A stretch of DNA of 56,255 bases from an uncultured Clostridium sp. (GCA_947648215.1 CANSMW010000003.1:1-56255), one strand, 5' to 3'. Counted from the stretch's first letter, positions 16,524 to 27,344 are shown. Numbers and translations: made by a program. Notes: generated by a model from the letters alone, not told the origin.

Positions 16524-17175
16524 ATGAAAAATGTGTTAAAAAAGAATCAGTTAGCAATTTTAGTAATTGCATTAATGTTAGTAACCGCAGGGTATTTAAA
16601 TTACATATCAAAAGATAGTGTAGAAACTGTAGGGGAGGCAGAAGGAAGTGAACAATATGCAGCAATTCGGAGATGCCACCTTAGTAAATAGCGGAGAACT
16701 ATTAGAAGAAAAAGACAAACAAAGTATTATAAACACAATTGAAAACGCACAAACTGGAGCCATTACAAGTGCAACCGAAAATACCACAAACGAAACACCT
16801 TCTACCAAAACAGCCAACACCGTAAACATAGACGATTACTATACCACATCGAAATTAGAACGAGATAAAATGTATTCACAAATGTTAGAAACCTACCAAA
16901 AAATACTAGAAAGTACCACTATTTCACAAGAACAAAAAGCCATTTCCGAACAAGAAATTGCCAAAATCAACCAAACCAAAAATGCTATCATGATAGCCGA
17001 AAACCTAATTTCCACAAAAGGATTCGAAAATAATGTGGTATTCGTAAACGACGAAAGCATAAATGTAGTAGTAAAAGCCGAAGACCTAGGCACCGAACAA
17101 ATTGCACAAATCCAAAATATTATTTCAAGAGAATTAAAAGTAGAAATTGAAAACATACATATAAGCCATAAATAG
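16524..17175 (+). CDS. spoIIIAH: stage III sporulation protein AH with one CGGA frameshift site
   Basis: Starting at ATG 16524, the protein has an N-terminal membrane helix (LAILVIALMLVTAGYLNYIS). CGGA at 16668-16671, after ATT, must be read as one Gly to continue AAIGDATLVNSGE and then the ring-building domain with QNIISRELKVEIENIHIS. The total is about 216 residues, the Bacillus size (218). In the zero frame only RRCHLSK follows before a stop. An internal ATG at 16648 in the other frame could mislead annotation into a shortened, helix-less gene. SpoIIIAH binds SpoIIQ across the intermembrane space. Confidence 0.88.
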
Positions 17176-17235
17176 GAACTGAACCACCGCACAGGCAAAG
17201 TCTGTGGGTGGGTACTTAATTCATAATAAGAGAAG

Positions 17236-17270
17236 AACAGGAAATCACTTTAAAACGATTTCCTGTTTTA
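17236..17270 (+). terminator. terminator of the spoIIIA operon
   Basis: Arms AACAGGAAATC (17236-17246) and GATTTCCTGTT (17257-17267) with a 10-nt loop, followed by TTT. It ends the spoIIIA transcript. Confidence 0.85.
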
Positions 17271-17394
17271 AACACTATATGTAAACCGAAAAACGTTTGC
17301 ATATGAAAAACAAGAGTGGTATAATAGGAAAGAAATATCGAATGAATTAATTTGAATGTGATATACTAATTTAAAGAAGAAGGGAAGAAAGCAA

Positions 17395-18030
17395 ATGACG
17401 GACATGAAAAAAGAAATTATAGAATGGGGAATATGTATTGTAATAGCCGTTGTAGTGGGGCTATTTTTGAAATATTTTATTGGAGTTCCTACACTAGTAA
17501 AAAGTGTATCCATGGAACCAACATTAATTGAAAAACAACGACTTATTTTAAATAGAGCATCAGTTAGAATAGCAAGGCAAATGCCCAAAAGAGGAGAAAT
17601 TATTACTTTTGAAGCACCAATTAATAGAAACTCGTCTGTTGCAAAGGTAAATGACAAAACTCCAACCGCACAATATGATTATCCCTTCTCAGGCATATTT
17701 TCAAAATTCGTATATCATGTATTAGAAATAGGAAAAGATAGTTATATTAAAAGAGTAATTGCCCTACCGGGAGAGCATGTACAAATAAAAAATGGAAAAG
17801 TATACATTAATGAAAAAGAATTAGAAGAGCCATACTTATCAAGTACAGTCGTAACAAAAAGTAATGGACTTACCGACTTCATTGTACCCCAAAACTGCGT
17901 TTTTGCCATGGGAGATAATCGAGAAAACAGTGCCGATTGCAGAATATTTGGCTGTATTCCATTTGAAAAAATAGAAAGTGTCGTATGGATACGCTTCTGG
18001 CCATTTGATTTATTTGGAAAAGTAGAGTAA
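17395..18030 (+). CDS. lepB: signal peptidase I
   Basis: A 211-residue type I signal peptidase. One N-terminal membrane anchor (GICIVIAVVVGLFLKYFIG) is followed by the catalytic serine box VSMEPTL, the lysine box YIKRVIALPGE, and the later boxes FAMGDNRENSADCRIFG. The Ser-Lys dyad is complete. It removes signal peptides from secreted proteins on the outer face of the membrane. It stands alone between terminators. RBS: GAAGAAGGG upstream, somewhat weak. Confidence 0.93.
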   Translation: MTDMKKEIIEWGICIVIAVVVGLFLKYFIGVPTLVKSVSMEPTLIEKQRLILNRASVRIARQMPKRGEIITFEAPINRNSSVAKVNDKTPTAQYDYPFSGIFSKFVYHVLEIGKDSYIKRVIALPGEHVQIKNGKVYINEKELEEPYLSSTVVTKSNGLTDFIVPQNCVFAMGDNRENSADCRIFGCIPFEKIESVVWIRFWPFDLFGKVE

Positions 18031-18140
18031 ATAAAAGCGTTTTCTAAAAATGTGCAAAGTAAGGCTACATAAAGCTTGATTTGTCTTATAAAATGTGTTA
18101 AAATTTAGTTATAACAATTGTGTCCCCAAAGGGATTAGTA

Positions 18141-18175
18141 AATCTTGGAGGGGAAACCCTCCAAGATTTTATTTT
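18141..18175 (+). terminator. strong hairpin between lepB and the 18190 gene
   Basis: AATCTTGGAGGG (18141-18152) and CCCTCCAAGATT (18156-18167) form a perfect 12-bp stem with a small GAAA-type loop, followed by TTATTTT. The RBS of the next gene follows directly, so this may be either the lepB terminator or an attenuator of the next gene. It also hides GGAGG in the stem. Confidence 0.7.
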
Positions 18176-18189
18176 AAGGAGGATAAAAA

Positions 18190-18578
18190 TGGATATTACT
18201 AAGGTAAAAGAAGCGTGGGAGACTATTCACGAGGCAGAACGGGAACTGGAACAGATTGTGAAAAGGCATTTAGAGACAGCAGAAACGATTGAAGCAAATT
18301 TTCTGAGTCCTCTTCCTGAAAAGGAAGATTTTAATGACTTTTTACATGAGTTTCAGGAAGGCGAATTAACAATTCAGGTGGAGTTTTGGTACAGTGGCTC
18401 AACAGGCGAATATCATTATCGAATAAGTTGCCAAGAGTACGAGATTTATTACCATGAACCTCCGACCAGCAGTAAGAGCACTGCACAAGGAACCATCAAT
18501 GTCAAGTATGAAATAGAGACAAAAAAGGGTATAAAAGAAGCCACTAAGTTAATAAGCTTGGTCGAATATCAGCAGTAA
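18190..18578 (+). CDS. hypothetical protein, foreign composition, contains CGG-Arg
   Basis: A 129-residue soluble protein from ATG 18190 with AAGGAGG 6 nt upstream. It begins with a helical region (VKEAWETIHEAERELEQIVKRH) and continues with a beta-rich, aromatic half (VEFWYSGSTGEYHYRIS). I do not recognise the family. Codon use is richer in G and C than the neighbours (CTG, GTG, GGC, CAG). Codon 18 is CGG in frame (GAA CGG GAA, CGG at 18241-18243). Reading it as CGGN would hit a stop within nine codons, so the gene was evidently built under a code where CGG is arginine. It is flanked by strong hairpins on both sides, like a recently acquired cassette. Confidence 0.7.
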
Positions 18579-18589
18579 TATTCAAATTG

Positions 18590-18627
18590 TAACCATGGGC
18601 GTGGCTCATGGTTATGATTGTTTTTTA
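18590..18627 (+). terminator. terminator after the 18190 gene
   Basis: TAACCATG (18590-18597) and CATGGTTA (18607-18614) with a GC-rich loop, then a run of six T within the next 13 nt. Confidence 0.75.
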
Positions 18628-18699
18628 GGAAAAATGTTCTAAATTCTTGCATAGCAGTAGAAATTATGGTATAGTATACGAAGAAAGGAGATTACGTAA

Positions 18700-18975
18700 A
18701 TGGTTAATTTAAAAACAATAAAAGTAAGTAAAAACATTAATGTTAACTTTCGAAAACAAAGAGATGATTTAGAACAATATTCAATAGCAAAAAGGCAATT
18801 TGAAGAAATGCTAGAAGAGGCGGAAGAGGATGTTAAGAATGGTAGATTGCTTACACAAGAAGAGGTAACAAAAGGCGAATTGAAATTAATAGAAGGCATG
18901 TTATTGGAATTTTCAGAGGAAGAGCAAATAGAGGCAAGAAAATTTTTAGCCAAGTGGAAAAATAGTATTGAATAA
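18700..18975 (+). CDS. antitoxin of a RelE/ParE-type pair
   Basis: A 91-residue acidic protein, mostly helical (QFEEMLEEAEEDVKNGRLLTQEEV). It precedes and overlaps by 8 nt a RelE/ParE-like toxin, which identifies it as the likely antitoxin. The N-terminus (LKTIKVSKNINVNF) is a plausible strand for a ribbon-helix-helix or RelB-like DNA-binding part. RBS: AAAGGAG at 18684-18690. I do not recognise a specific family name. Confidence 0.65.
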   Translation: MVNLKTIKVSKNINVNFRKQRDDLEQYSIAKRQFEEMLEEAEEDVKNGRLLTQEEVTKGELKLIEGMLLEFSEEEQIEARKFLAKWKNSIE

Positions 18976-19255
18976 ATATAAAATTGAATACACTTCAAAG
19001 GCTCAATCTGACTATTATAATATGATAGAGAATTCTGCTAAGATACATTTTAATTATTATCAAAAAATTCGCAATGGATTTCATTCAAAAATTCAAAACA
19101 TATCAAAAAATCCTTATATGTATCCCCAAATTGAAATAAAAGATTATAGAAAAGCAAGTCTAAATTGGTACATAATAATCTATAAAATTCATATTGATAC
19201 TGTTATTATCCATAGAATATTTTCAAATAAAAATTCATATCGAGAACACCTGTAG
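18968..19255 (+). CDS. RelE/ParE-family toxin
   Basis: A 95-residue basic protein from a TTG start inside the end of the antitoxin gene. The start YKIEYTSKAQSDYYNMI, the middle IQNISKNPYMYPQI, the strand RKASLNWYIIIYKIHIDTVIIHRIFSNKNSYREHL and the final basic residues follow the RelE/ParE layout (beta strand, two helices, three strands). Such toxins either cleave mRNA on the ribosome or inhibit gyrase; which one cannot be said. Confidence 0.78.
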   Translation: MNKYKIEYTSKAQSDYYNMIENSAKIHFNYYQKIRNGFHSKIQNISKNPYMYPQIEIKDYRKASLNWYIIIYKIHIDTVIIHRIFSNKNSYREHL

Positions 19256-19335
19256 TAATAATTATTTCTACTGCTATTATTGTATTCGATTTTTCTTTTT
19301 GATATAATAGGAAAAGAAAAATTAGGAGAGAAAAA

Positions 19336-21581
19336 ATGGTAGCAGAAGTGATTGTAAATAGTACCGTTAAAAATTTGAATAAAACCTTTGATTATCACGT
19401 GCCAGTAGAGCTTACTGGTACTATTAAGCTTGGGGACCGTGTTTTACTGCCATTTGGAAATTTGAAAAATTTAGAGGAAGGATTTGTTGTTGGGTTAAAA
19501 GAAAATTCAGCTTACAAAGTGAAGGATATTGTAAGCATACAAGAGGGATTTTCTATTTCGAAGGAAAACATTGAACTTGCAAGATGGATGGCAAAACGAT
19601 ATTTTTGCAATATGGCAGACGCCATAAAAATGATGTTACCACCGGGAACCTCTACAAAAATAATTGCCAATCGCATAAAAGAAAAAAATTTGAATTTTGT
19701 GTATTTAAAAAAAGACATAGAAGAAATCGAACAAGCAATTGAAGAAAAAAAGATTAAATCCGACAAACACATTCGAACCCTTCGTTTTTTAGAAGAAAAT
19801 GATGGAATATTAACCACAGATTTAGAAACTTTTTGCGATGTTTCAAGAGCCATTATGAATACCTTAGAAAAAAATGGATATATTGAAATTATTCCAAAAC
19901 AAGTAGAAAGAAATCCATTTCTTCATAAAGTAATCAAACAAGACAGAAAACTAATACTAACAGAAGAACAAAATAATGCCTATGAAACCATAAAGCAAGC
20001 CATGGAGCAACAAAAATTCGAAGAATTTTTAATTTATGGGGTAACCGGTTCACGGAAAAACCGAAATCTATTTACAACTCATTGAAGAAACCATAAACAA
20101 TCAAAAATCCGCCATTATGTTAGTACCAGAAATTTCATTAACCCCACAAATGGTAGACCGTTTTATTGCAAGATTTGGACAAGACCATATTGCCGTGTTA
20201 CATAGCAAATTATCCATAGGAGAACGCTATGACCAATGGAACCGTATCAAAAGAGGAGAAGCAAACATCATTATTGGTGCACGTTCCGCCATTTTTGCAC
20301 CAATTAGCAACCTAGGGCTCATTATTATTGATGAAGAACATGACGACTCCTATAAATCCGAAATGGCACCACGCTATCAGGCCATCGAAGTAGCAAGAAA
20401 ATTAGCAAAAGACACACATATTCCACTAGTATTAGGTAGTGCAACACCAGATATTACTACCTTTTACAAAGCAAAAAACAAGGAAATAACCCTGCTTACC
20501 CTAACCAAAAGAGCAAACCAATCTAACCTACCAAAAGTAGAAATTATCGATTTACGAGAAGAATTAGCAATAGGAAATAAAACCATGCTAAGTAGGCGAT
20601 TATATGAAAGCATACAAGAAAACCTAAAAAATAAGCATCAAACCATCTTATTTTTAAACCGTAGAGGATTTTCTACCTTCATTATGTGCCGTAATTGCGG
20701 GTACACGGTAAAATGCAAAAATTGTGATATTACACTAACCTATCACATAAAAGAAAATAGACTAAAATGCCATTACTGTGGTTATGAACAAGACAATGTT
20801 ACTCTTTGCCCAGAATGTGGAAGTAATAAAGTAAAATACTTTGGTTCAGGAACCCAAAAATTAGAAGCACAAATAAAAAAACTATTTCCCAATGCTTCTA
20901 CGATTCGAATGGATGTTGACACGGTTTCCAAAAAAAATTCTCATGAAGAAATTTTAAATCATTTTCGTGAAGAAAACATCGATATTTTAATTGGAACCCA
21001 AATGGTAGTAAAAGGACATCATTTTCCAAATGTAACTCTGGTAGGAGTAATTGCAGCAGATGGCAGTTTAAACATTGATGATTACCGAGCAAGTGAAAGA
21101 ACATTTCAAATACTAACCCAAGTAGCAGGAAGAGCAGGAAGAGAAAATTTACCGGGAAAAGTCATCATTCAAACTTATAACCCAGACCATTTTAGTATTG
21201 AATGTGCTAAAAATCAAAATTACGAGGAATTTTATCGGAATCGAAGAAAACTTAAGAAAACAATTGAAATATCCACCATTTTGCGATATAATAGTAATCG
21301 GTATTAGCGGGGAAAATTTGAATGAGGTACAAGAAACTTCAAATACGCTATATACAAAGTTGGGAGAAAACATAAAACGAAAAGAAGTAGATTTAGTAGT
21401 GTATACACCAAGACCAGCACCAATTGATAAAATAAAAAATCGATATCGTTTTCGTATTATTTTGAAAGGAACCTTTGATGACGTCGCCAATAGAGCAATA
21501 CAAGAAGTTTTAGAGGAAAGTTATCAAAAAGGAATGAAAACAAGAATTGTTGTGGATATTAATCCAAGTAGTATGATGTAA
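19336..21581 (+). CDS. priA: primosomal protein N' (PriA) with two CGGA frameshift sites
   Basis: A replication-restart helicase of about 747 residues when CGGA at 20053-20056 (after TCA) and at 21236-21239 (after TAT) are each read as one Gly. The first site lies inside Walker A, giving GVTGSGKTE. The DEEH box (IIDEEHDDSYKSE), the paired zinc motifs (CRNCGYTVKCKNCD and CHYCGYEQDNVTLCPECGS) and helicase motifs V-VI (LIGTQMVVKGHHF, QVAGRAGR) are in the middle part. After the second site the C-terminus continues IEENLRKQLKYPPF to 21581. PriA reloads the replisome at stalled forks and is important or essential in Firmicutes. All three zero-frame fragments are highly conserved, so the gene is surely functional. 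RBS AGGAGAG. Confidence 0.92.
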
Positions 21582-21598
21582 TAAGAGGGGGAAAAACA

Positions 21599-22078
21599 GT
21601 GGCAATCCGTACCATAAGAGAAGAAGGAGACGAAATTTTAAAGAAAGTATCAAGACCAGTAGAAGAAATTGATGAAAAACTACAAATACTAATTGATGAT
21701 ATGATAGAAACCATGCATAAATTTAATGGAGTAGGGCTAGCAGCAGTACAAGTAGGTGTATTAAAACGAGTTGTTGTCATTCATATTGATTATGAAAAAG
21801 AGGAACCACTTATTTTAATTAATCCAAAAATCATGAAACAAAAAGGAGAACAGGTAGTAGAAGAAGGATGCTTAAGTTTTCCAAATAAATTTGCAAAAGT
21901 AGTAAGACCACAAGAAGTAACCATAGAAGCACTTGATAGAAATGGGAATACCATAAAAGTAACAGGGAAAGAATTATTAGCACAAGCAATATCACATGAG
22001 ATAGACCATCTAAATGGTGAAGTATTTATGGATAAAATCTTACCGGGAACCCTAGAATACGTGACACCAGAAAAATAA
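21599..22078 (+). CDS. def: peptide deformylase
   Basis: A 159-residue metalloenzyme with all three motifs: GVGLAAVQVG, EGCLSFP and HEIDHLNGEVF. It removes the formyl group from nascent proteins. The start is GTG 21599, 7 nt after AGAGGGG. It lies 17 nt after priA and ahead of fmt, whose product adds the formyl group to Met-tRNA; the priA-def-fmt order is standard in Firmicutes. Confidence 0.95.
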   Translation: MAIRTIREEGDEILKKVSRPVEEIDEKLQILIDDMIETMHKFNGVGLAAVQVGVLKRVVVIHIDYEKEEPLILINPKIMKQKGEQVVEEGCLSFPNKFAKVVRPQEVTIEALDRNGNTIKVTGKELLAQAISHEIDHLNGEVFMDKILPGTLEYVTPEK

Positions 22079-22084
22079 CCTTGT

Positions 22085-22158
22085 CAGGGTCGATGCCCAC
22101 ATCGACCTGAAATGGTAGAAAATCAAATATATGTAAGGGTCGGCCTTAGAGTCGACCC
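22085..22158. repeat. two REP-like palindromes between def and fmt
   Basis: Unit 1 at 22085-22109 is CAGGGTCGATG and CATCGACCTG around CCCA. Unit 2 at 22137-22158 is GGGTCG and CGACCC around a 10-nt loop. Both start with the same AGGGTCG word. They match the repeat type seen at 11817 and 47683 and are far richer in GC than the flanks. Confidence 0.65.
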
Positions 22159-22182
22159 AAAATCACAAAAAGGAGGCAATGC

Positions 22183-23130
22183 ATGTTAAATATCATATTT
22201 ATGGGAACCCCAGATTTTGCAAAAGAATCGTTAGAGGCAATCTATGAAAAAGGGCATAATATTGTAAGCGTAGTAACCAATCCAGACAAGCCAAAAGGGA
22301 GAGGCATGAAAATGATTGCAAGTCCAGTAAAAAAATTTGCCATATCGAAAAATCTACCAATCTACCAACCAACAACAGTAAAAAATAATACCGAATTCAT
22401 AAAAGAAATCCAAGCACAGAACCCAGACATCATTTGTGTAGTAGCATATGGGAAAATATTACCAAAAGAAATATTAGAAATACCTAAGTATGGTTGTATT
22501 AATGTACATGCTTCATTACTTCCAAAATATCGTGGAGCAGCGCCTATCCAATGGGCTATTTTAAACGGAGAAACCTTAACAGGAGTAACCACGATGTATA
22601 TGGACACTGGAATGGATACAGGAGATATGATTTTAAAAGAAACGGTATCCATTAATGAAAACGAAACAACAGGAGAATTGTGGAATCGATTATCCAAAAT
22701 AGGAGGAGAACTTCTAGTAAAAACCATTGAACAAATAGAGAGTGGAAATGCACCAAGAGAACCACAAGGAAATAACTTTTCCATGGCACCAATGCTATCA
22801 AAAGAAATGGCAAAAATTAATTGGCAAACAAAAACCTCAAGAGAAATCAAGAATTTAGTAAGAGGCTTAAACCCAATTATGGGAGCCTATACCATATATC
22901 AAAATAAGAAAATAAAATTATGGAAAATCGAAATAGTAGAAAATATAGAAGAAACAAAAAACAAATTGCCAGGGCAAATTATTCTAGCAAATGATAAACA
23001 AGGTTTATTCATTAAAACCAAAGATGGAATGATTAAAGTACTAGAAATACAAGGAGAAAACGCAAAACGAATGAATACATGTGATTTTTTAAGAGGAAAT
23101 CCAATGGAAGTTGGCGAAATATTAGAGTAA
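22183..23130 (+). CDS. fmt: methionyl-tRNA formyltransferase
   Basis: A 315-residue enzyme beginning LNIIFMGTPDFAKESLEAI, with the formyl-folate binding motif INVHASLLPKYRGAAPIQWAI (Asn-His at about 108-110) and the C-terminal tRNA-binding domain (INWQTKTSREIKNLVRGLNP). It formylates initiator Met-tRNA. RBS AAAGGAGG. No CGG codon in frame. Confidence 0.95.
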   Translation: MLNIIFMGTPDFAKESLEAIYEKGHNIVSVVTNPDKPKGRGMKMIASPVKKFAISKNLPIYQPTTVKNNTEFIKEIQAQNPDIICVVAYGKILPKEILEIPKYGCINVHASLLPKYRGAAPIQWAILNGETLTGVTTMYMDTGMDTGDMILKETVSINENETTGELWNRLSKIGGELLVKTIEQIESGNAPREPQGNNFSMAPMLSKEMAKINWQTKTSREIKNLVRGLNPIMGAYTIYQNKKIKLWKIEIVENIEETKNKLPGQIILANDKQGLFIKTKDGMIKVLEIQGENAKRMNTCDFLRGNPMEVGEILE

Positions 23131-23299
23131 AAAGGCAAGGAAACATCTTTGCTTTTTCTTGTTAAAATGAAGCTTTTTACTATGCTCATCTTCAATATTA
23201 TTTTACTTAATCAAGAACAATAAAAAACTTAAAAAATTTATAAAAATTTATTCATTTATAGTAAAAAGTATGGTACAATATTTATCGTAATAATTTTAT

Positions 23300-23375
23300 G
23301 CTACTGTAGCTCAGTTGGTAGAGCAACAGATTCGTAACCTGTAGGTCGGCAGTTCGATTCTGCCCAGTAGCTCCA
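23300..23375 (+). tRNA. tRNA-Thr (anticodon CGT)
   Basis: A full cloverleaf with acceptor GCTACTG / CAGTAGC, D-arm, anticodon loop TTCGTAA (anticodon CGT at 23333-23335), GTTCGATTC T-loop and encoded CCA. It reads ACG. A TACAAT -10 lies at 23274. A Tn4451-like element begins directly after it. Confidence 0.93.
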
Positions 23376-23410
23376 CCTAAGTAAAATCGTCGCACCAGAC
23401 GAAAGTATTG

Positions 23411-23439
23411 AAAAATCAACTGTAAAGGTTGATTTTTTT
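23411..23439 (+). terminator. terminator after tRNA-Thr / element A left end
   Basis: AAAATCAAC (23412-23420) and GTTGATTTT (23428-23436) with a 7-nt loop, followed by T residues. Comparable hairpins stand at the same relative place in elements B and C. Confidence 0.75.
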
Positions 23440-23475
23440 GTCGCCTTTATCTTGAAAAAGGAAGGATGGTGTGGT

Positions 23476-23760
23476 ATGATTAGTATCGTTAAGAAGAAAA
23501 ACAAGATTAAAAGAGAATTGCTCTCTAAAATTGAATGGGCTTGCAGTTTGAATGCTATAAAACTTGAACACGAAATGATATTTGAAGGTTGTTTAAGAAT
23601 TATAGAACATACAAACTTAGCGTATGTAGAACCACATAGAGTAATTATTAAAGATAAGTTATTTTTATTCTTTAATGAACACGATTACTTTTATGTGGGA
23701 GATTTAAGGTATAAATACCCTTTATCTCAACTAAAAGACTACATAGAAAGGCTACTTTAA
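23476..23760 (+). CDS. small element protein, paralogue A
   Basis: A 94-residue protein, starting at ATG 23476. It shares [44 protein letters not shown] and KYPLSQL with the protein at 27692, and EPHRVIIK with that at 38469. All three genes lie just upstream of a tnpX-like recombinase gene at an element left end. I do not recognise the family. The fold looks alpha/beta with a conserved beta hairpin. A role as recombination directionality factor, regulator or entry-exclusion protein is possible but unproven. Confidence 0.7.
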   Translation: MISIVKKKNKIKRELLSKIEWACSLNAIKLEHEMIFEGCLRIIEHTNLAYVEPHRVIIKDKLFLFFNEHDYFYVGDLRYKYPLSQLKDYIERLL

Positions 23761-23766
23761 TTTTAG

Positions 23767-25610
<1,844 letters not shown>

Positions 25611-25861
25611 AAAAATCAGAGGAAAAATTTAAACTAAACACAATTTTTGTAATCCCATACACTTCCTAACAAGCAATGAATTTTTCCTCCCTAGTCAAAA
25701 TTCGTATTTTGGGACTAAGTCCCAAGCCCTTTATAATGCAAAAACAAAAGAGAATATAAATTTTCTTTAAAATATTATAAAAATTAAATATTATTGTTGA
25801 AAATGCTTTAAAAGTTTGTTATCATCTTGTATAAGAAATTAAAGAAAAAGAGGTAAATAAT
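25611..25861. other. non-coding stretch after recombinase A
   Basis: It contains the palindrome GGGACTTAGTCCC at 25713-25725 and a CATACACTTCC word that could be remains of a transfer origin, then an AT-rich promoter-like stretch before the next gene. No gene is visible. Confidence 0.4.
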
Positions 25862-26275
25862 TTGCAATATATTGGCAAAATTAATATAGAAAATTTTAAT
25901 GGAATTTCAGATAAAAAATTGCTCACAGATGAAGTTATTTTAACAGACAAACAGAGAGAACATATTGCTGAAAGACATAAAGAAGTTTTGCAAAAATATG
26001 AGAAGTATTTTACTGAAATTATTGAAAAACCAGATTATATTTTAAAAGATAATGCAAGAGAAAATACAGCATTAATTTTGAAAACAATAATAGAAAAAGA
26101 CAGAGGTCAAAATGTTATAGGAAGAGTTAATTTAGTTTTAAGATTAGCTGTTGAAGGTGATGATATAAATAATAAAAATTCTATTATTACTTGTATTCCA
26201 ATTGGCAAAAATAGACTTCAATCTTATATAAATAACGGAAAAATTATTTGGCAAAAACTAGACAAAAATGAATAA
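25862..26275 (+). CDS. PBECR-type (barnase/EndoU/RelE-like) nuclease-domain protein
   Basis: A 137-residue protein from a TTG start with AGAGG upstream. The centre LTDKQREHIAERHKEVLQKYEKYF, then IEKPDYILKDNARENTALILK and the ending INNGKIIWQKL match the PBECR family of phage- and element-borne RNase-like domains, with the conserved His/Arg pair in HIAERH. Such domains occur in polymorphic toxins and prophages. It stands alone with no obvious immunity gene. It is probably cargo of element A. Confidence 0.65.
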   Translation: MQYIGKINIENFNGISDKKLLTDEVILTDKQREHIAERHKEVLQKYEKYFTEIIEKPDYILKDNARENTALILKTIIEKDRGQNVIGRVNLVLRLAVEGDDINNKNSIITCIPIGKNRLQSYINNGKIIWQKLDKNE

Positions 26276-26295
26276 TTATTGTATAATTAAAGTAC

Positions 26296-26430
26296 AATAT
26301 AAGTAGGTTATTTGAGGTGGTAAAATGTTGCAACCACACACCCAAGTGGTCAAAAGAGATGTAGGAATGGCGACTCCTACCAAATAACCAACAGTTAAAA
26401 GGAACTATGGAAACATAGTTCCTTGCTTTT
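26296..26430 (+). ncRNA. candidate structured RNA with own terminator
   Basis: A TACAAT -10 (26293-26298) precedes a region closed by a perfect 9-bp stem, GGTTATTTG (26306-26314) and CAAATAACC (26381-26389). Inside are a hairpin GTAGGA / TCCTAC (26361-26380) and GTGGT / ACCAC pairings. A terminator (GGAACTATG / CATAGTTCC, 26401-26422, then T-rich) follows. The same segment also contains a 20-codon frame with an RBS, so it could instead be a leader-peptide attenuator. I cannot assign it to a known RNA family. Confidence 0.5.
26325..26387 (+). CDS. possible 20-residue peptide
   Basis: ATG 26325 lies 6 nt after GAGGTGG, and the frame runs 20 codons to TAA at 26385, reading MLQPHTQVVKRDVGMATPTK. 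It is too short to judge by homology. Its codons lie wholly inside the stem-loop structure, as in attenuating leader peptides. It may also be a chance frame. Confidence 0.35.
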   Translation: MLQPHTQVVKRDVGMATPTK

Positions 26431-26546
26431 ATATGGAAAACATGTTATAATAATTATGTAACCAAATATGAAATATCTTTCTTAGACATAACTTAGAAAG
26501 AACTCTTTTATTTAACTATCGTTTATAATCTACAAAAGTAATTATT

Positions 26547-26927
26547 ATGAAGCAGGAAACAATTACGAAGGCAGTAGAAGTCATTAATCGGATAATTGAA
26601 GATTATCAAGAAAAACTTATTGAACAGCTTGAACTCAGAGCAGAAGCAAAGTTCAGGAATGGCAATCTTATAGTTTATCGTTCTAGCGATTATGAAAGTA
26701 GTATTACAAAATATGAAATTATTTTAGCTGATTTAGCTACAATTAAGAGAGCCATTGAGAACAATAAAAGAACTGTTAAAATTTTTGAATCAGCCAAAAC
26801 TAAATCTTCTGTATATTATGAAGAAACAGCAGATGCATTATATGAAGCTGGATTTTATGGTATTGGTACTGATTCTGGAGCAATAGCTCTTTATCCTATT
26901 GATGATGGACGACTAAAGTACTGCTAG
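26547..26927 (+). CDS. hypothetical protein, foreign composition, contains CGG-Arg
   Basis: A 126-residue soluble protein with a helical N-terminus (VINRIIEDYQEKLIEQLELRAEAKF), then alternating segments up to ALYPIDDGRLKYC. I do not recognise it. Codon 15 is CGG (26589-26591, AAT CGG ATA). Reading CGGN as Gly would give an immediate TAA, so CGG must have meant arginine where this gene evolved. Its own terminator follows. Like the genes at 18190, 43017 and 50984 it is probably a recent import. The upstream RBS is weak. Confidence 0.6.
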   Translation: MKQETITKAVEVINRIIEDYQEKLIEQLELRAEAKFRNGNLIVYRSSDYESSITKYEIILADLATIKRAIENNKRTVKIFESAKTKSSVYYEETADALYEAGFYGIGTDSGAIALYPIDDGRLKYC

Positions 26928-26941
26928 ACAACTGGATTTAG

Positions 26942-26985
26942 AAAAGAGCAAGTCATAATTAGCTTGCTCTTTTCCCTATTAATGT
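26942..26985 (+). terminator. terminator after the 26547 gene
   Basis: Perfect 11-nt arms AAAAGAGCAAG (26942-26952) and CTTGCTCTTTT (26963-26973) with a 10-nt loop. Confidence 0.85.
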
Positions 26986-27029
26986 AAGATAAAAATTAAG
27001 ATTTTGATATATACAAGTCATAAAATATA

Positions 27030-27190
27030 TGTTATACTAATTTCAACAGTTGATGAGTCGATTATTTTTTTGAGCAAAATGTGGGAGGAACACTATTAAA
27101 AATAGGCGATTTTTTCGCAAATAACCTCCTAAAACGCTCCATTTTGTATTTTAAAAGTATAAAAAAATATCGAAAATAGTGTTTCTGAAG
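27030..27190. other. possible structured leader upstream of the tRNA cluster
   Basis: After a TATACT -10-like word near 27034 the stretch contains AACACTATT (27091-27099) paired at a distance with AATAGTGTT (27175-27183), and GGGAGG with CCTCCT nested inside. It has no coding potential. It could be a small RNA or merely the end of an element; evidence is thin. Confidence 0.3.
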
Positions 27191-27218
27191 AATTAGATAA
27201 AAAAACTTTCAAAAAGTA

Positions 27219-27247
27219 TTGACAAACAATCCAATAACCCTTATAAT
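27219..27247 (+). promoter_or_regulatory. tRNA operon promoter
   Basis: Consensus TTGACA at 27219-27224 and TATAAT at 27242-27247 with a 17-nt spacer, 24 nt ahead of the first tRNA. It is the best sigma-A promoter in the window. Confidence 0.9.
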
Positions 27248-27270
27248 TTATTAATGTCGGAGGAAGAAAT

Positions 27271-27344
<74 letters not shown>

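Noticed and set aside
16648..17175. Separate gene starting at ATG 16648 in place of spoIIIAH
   Set aside because: It would lack the essential membrane anchor and RBS, while the upstream frame from 16524 supplies exactly the missing N-terminus through the CGGA site.
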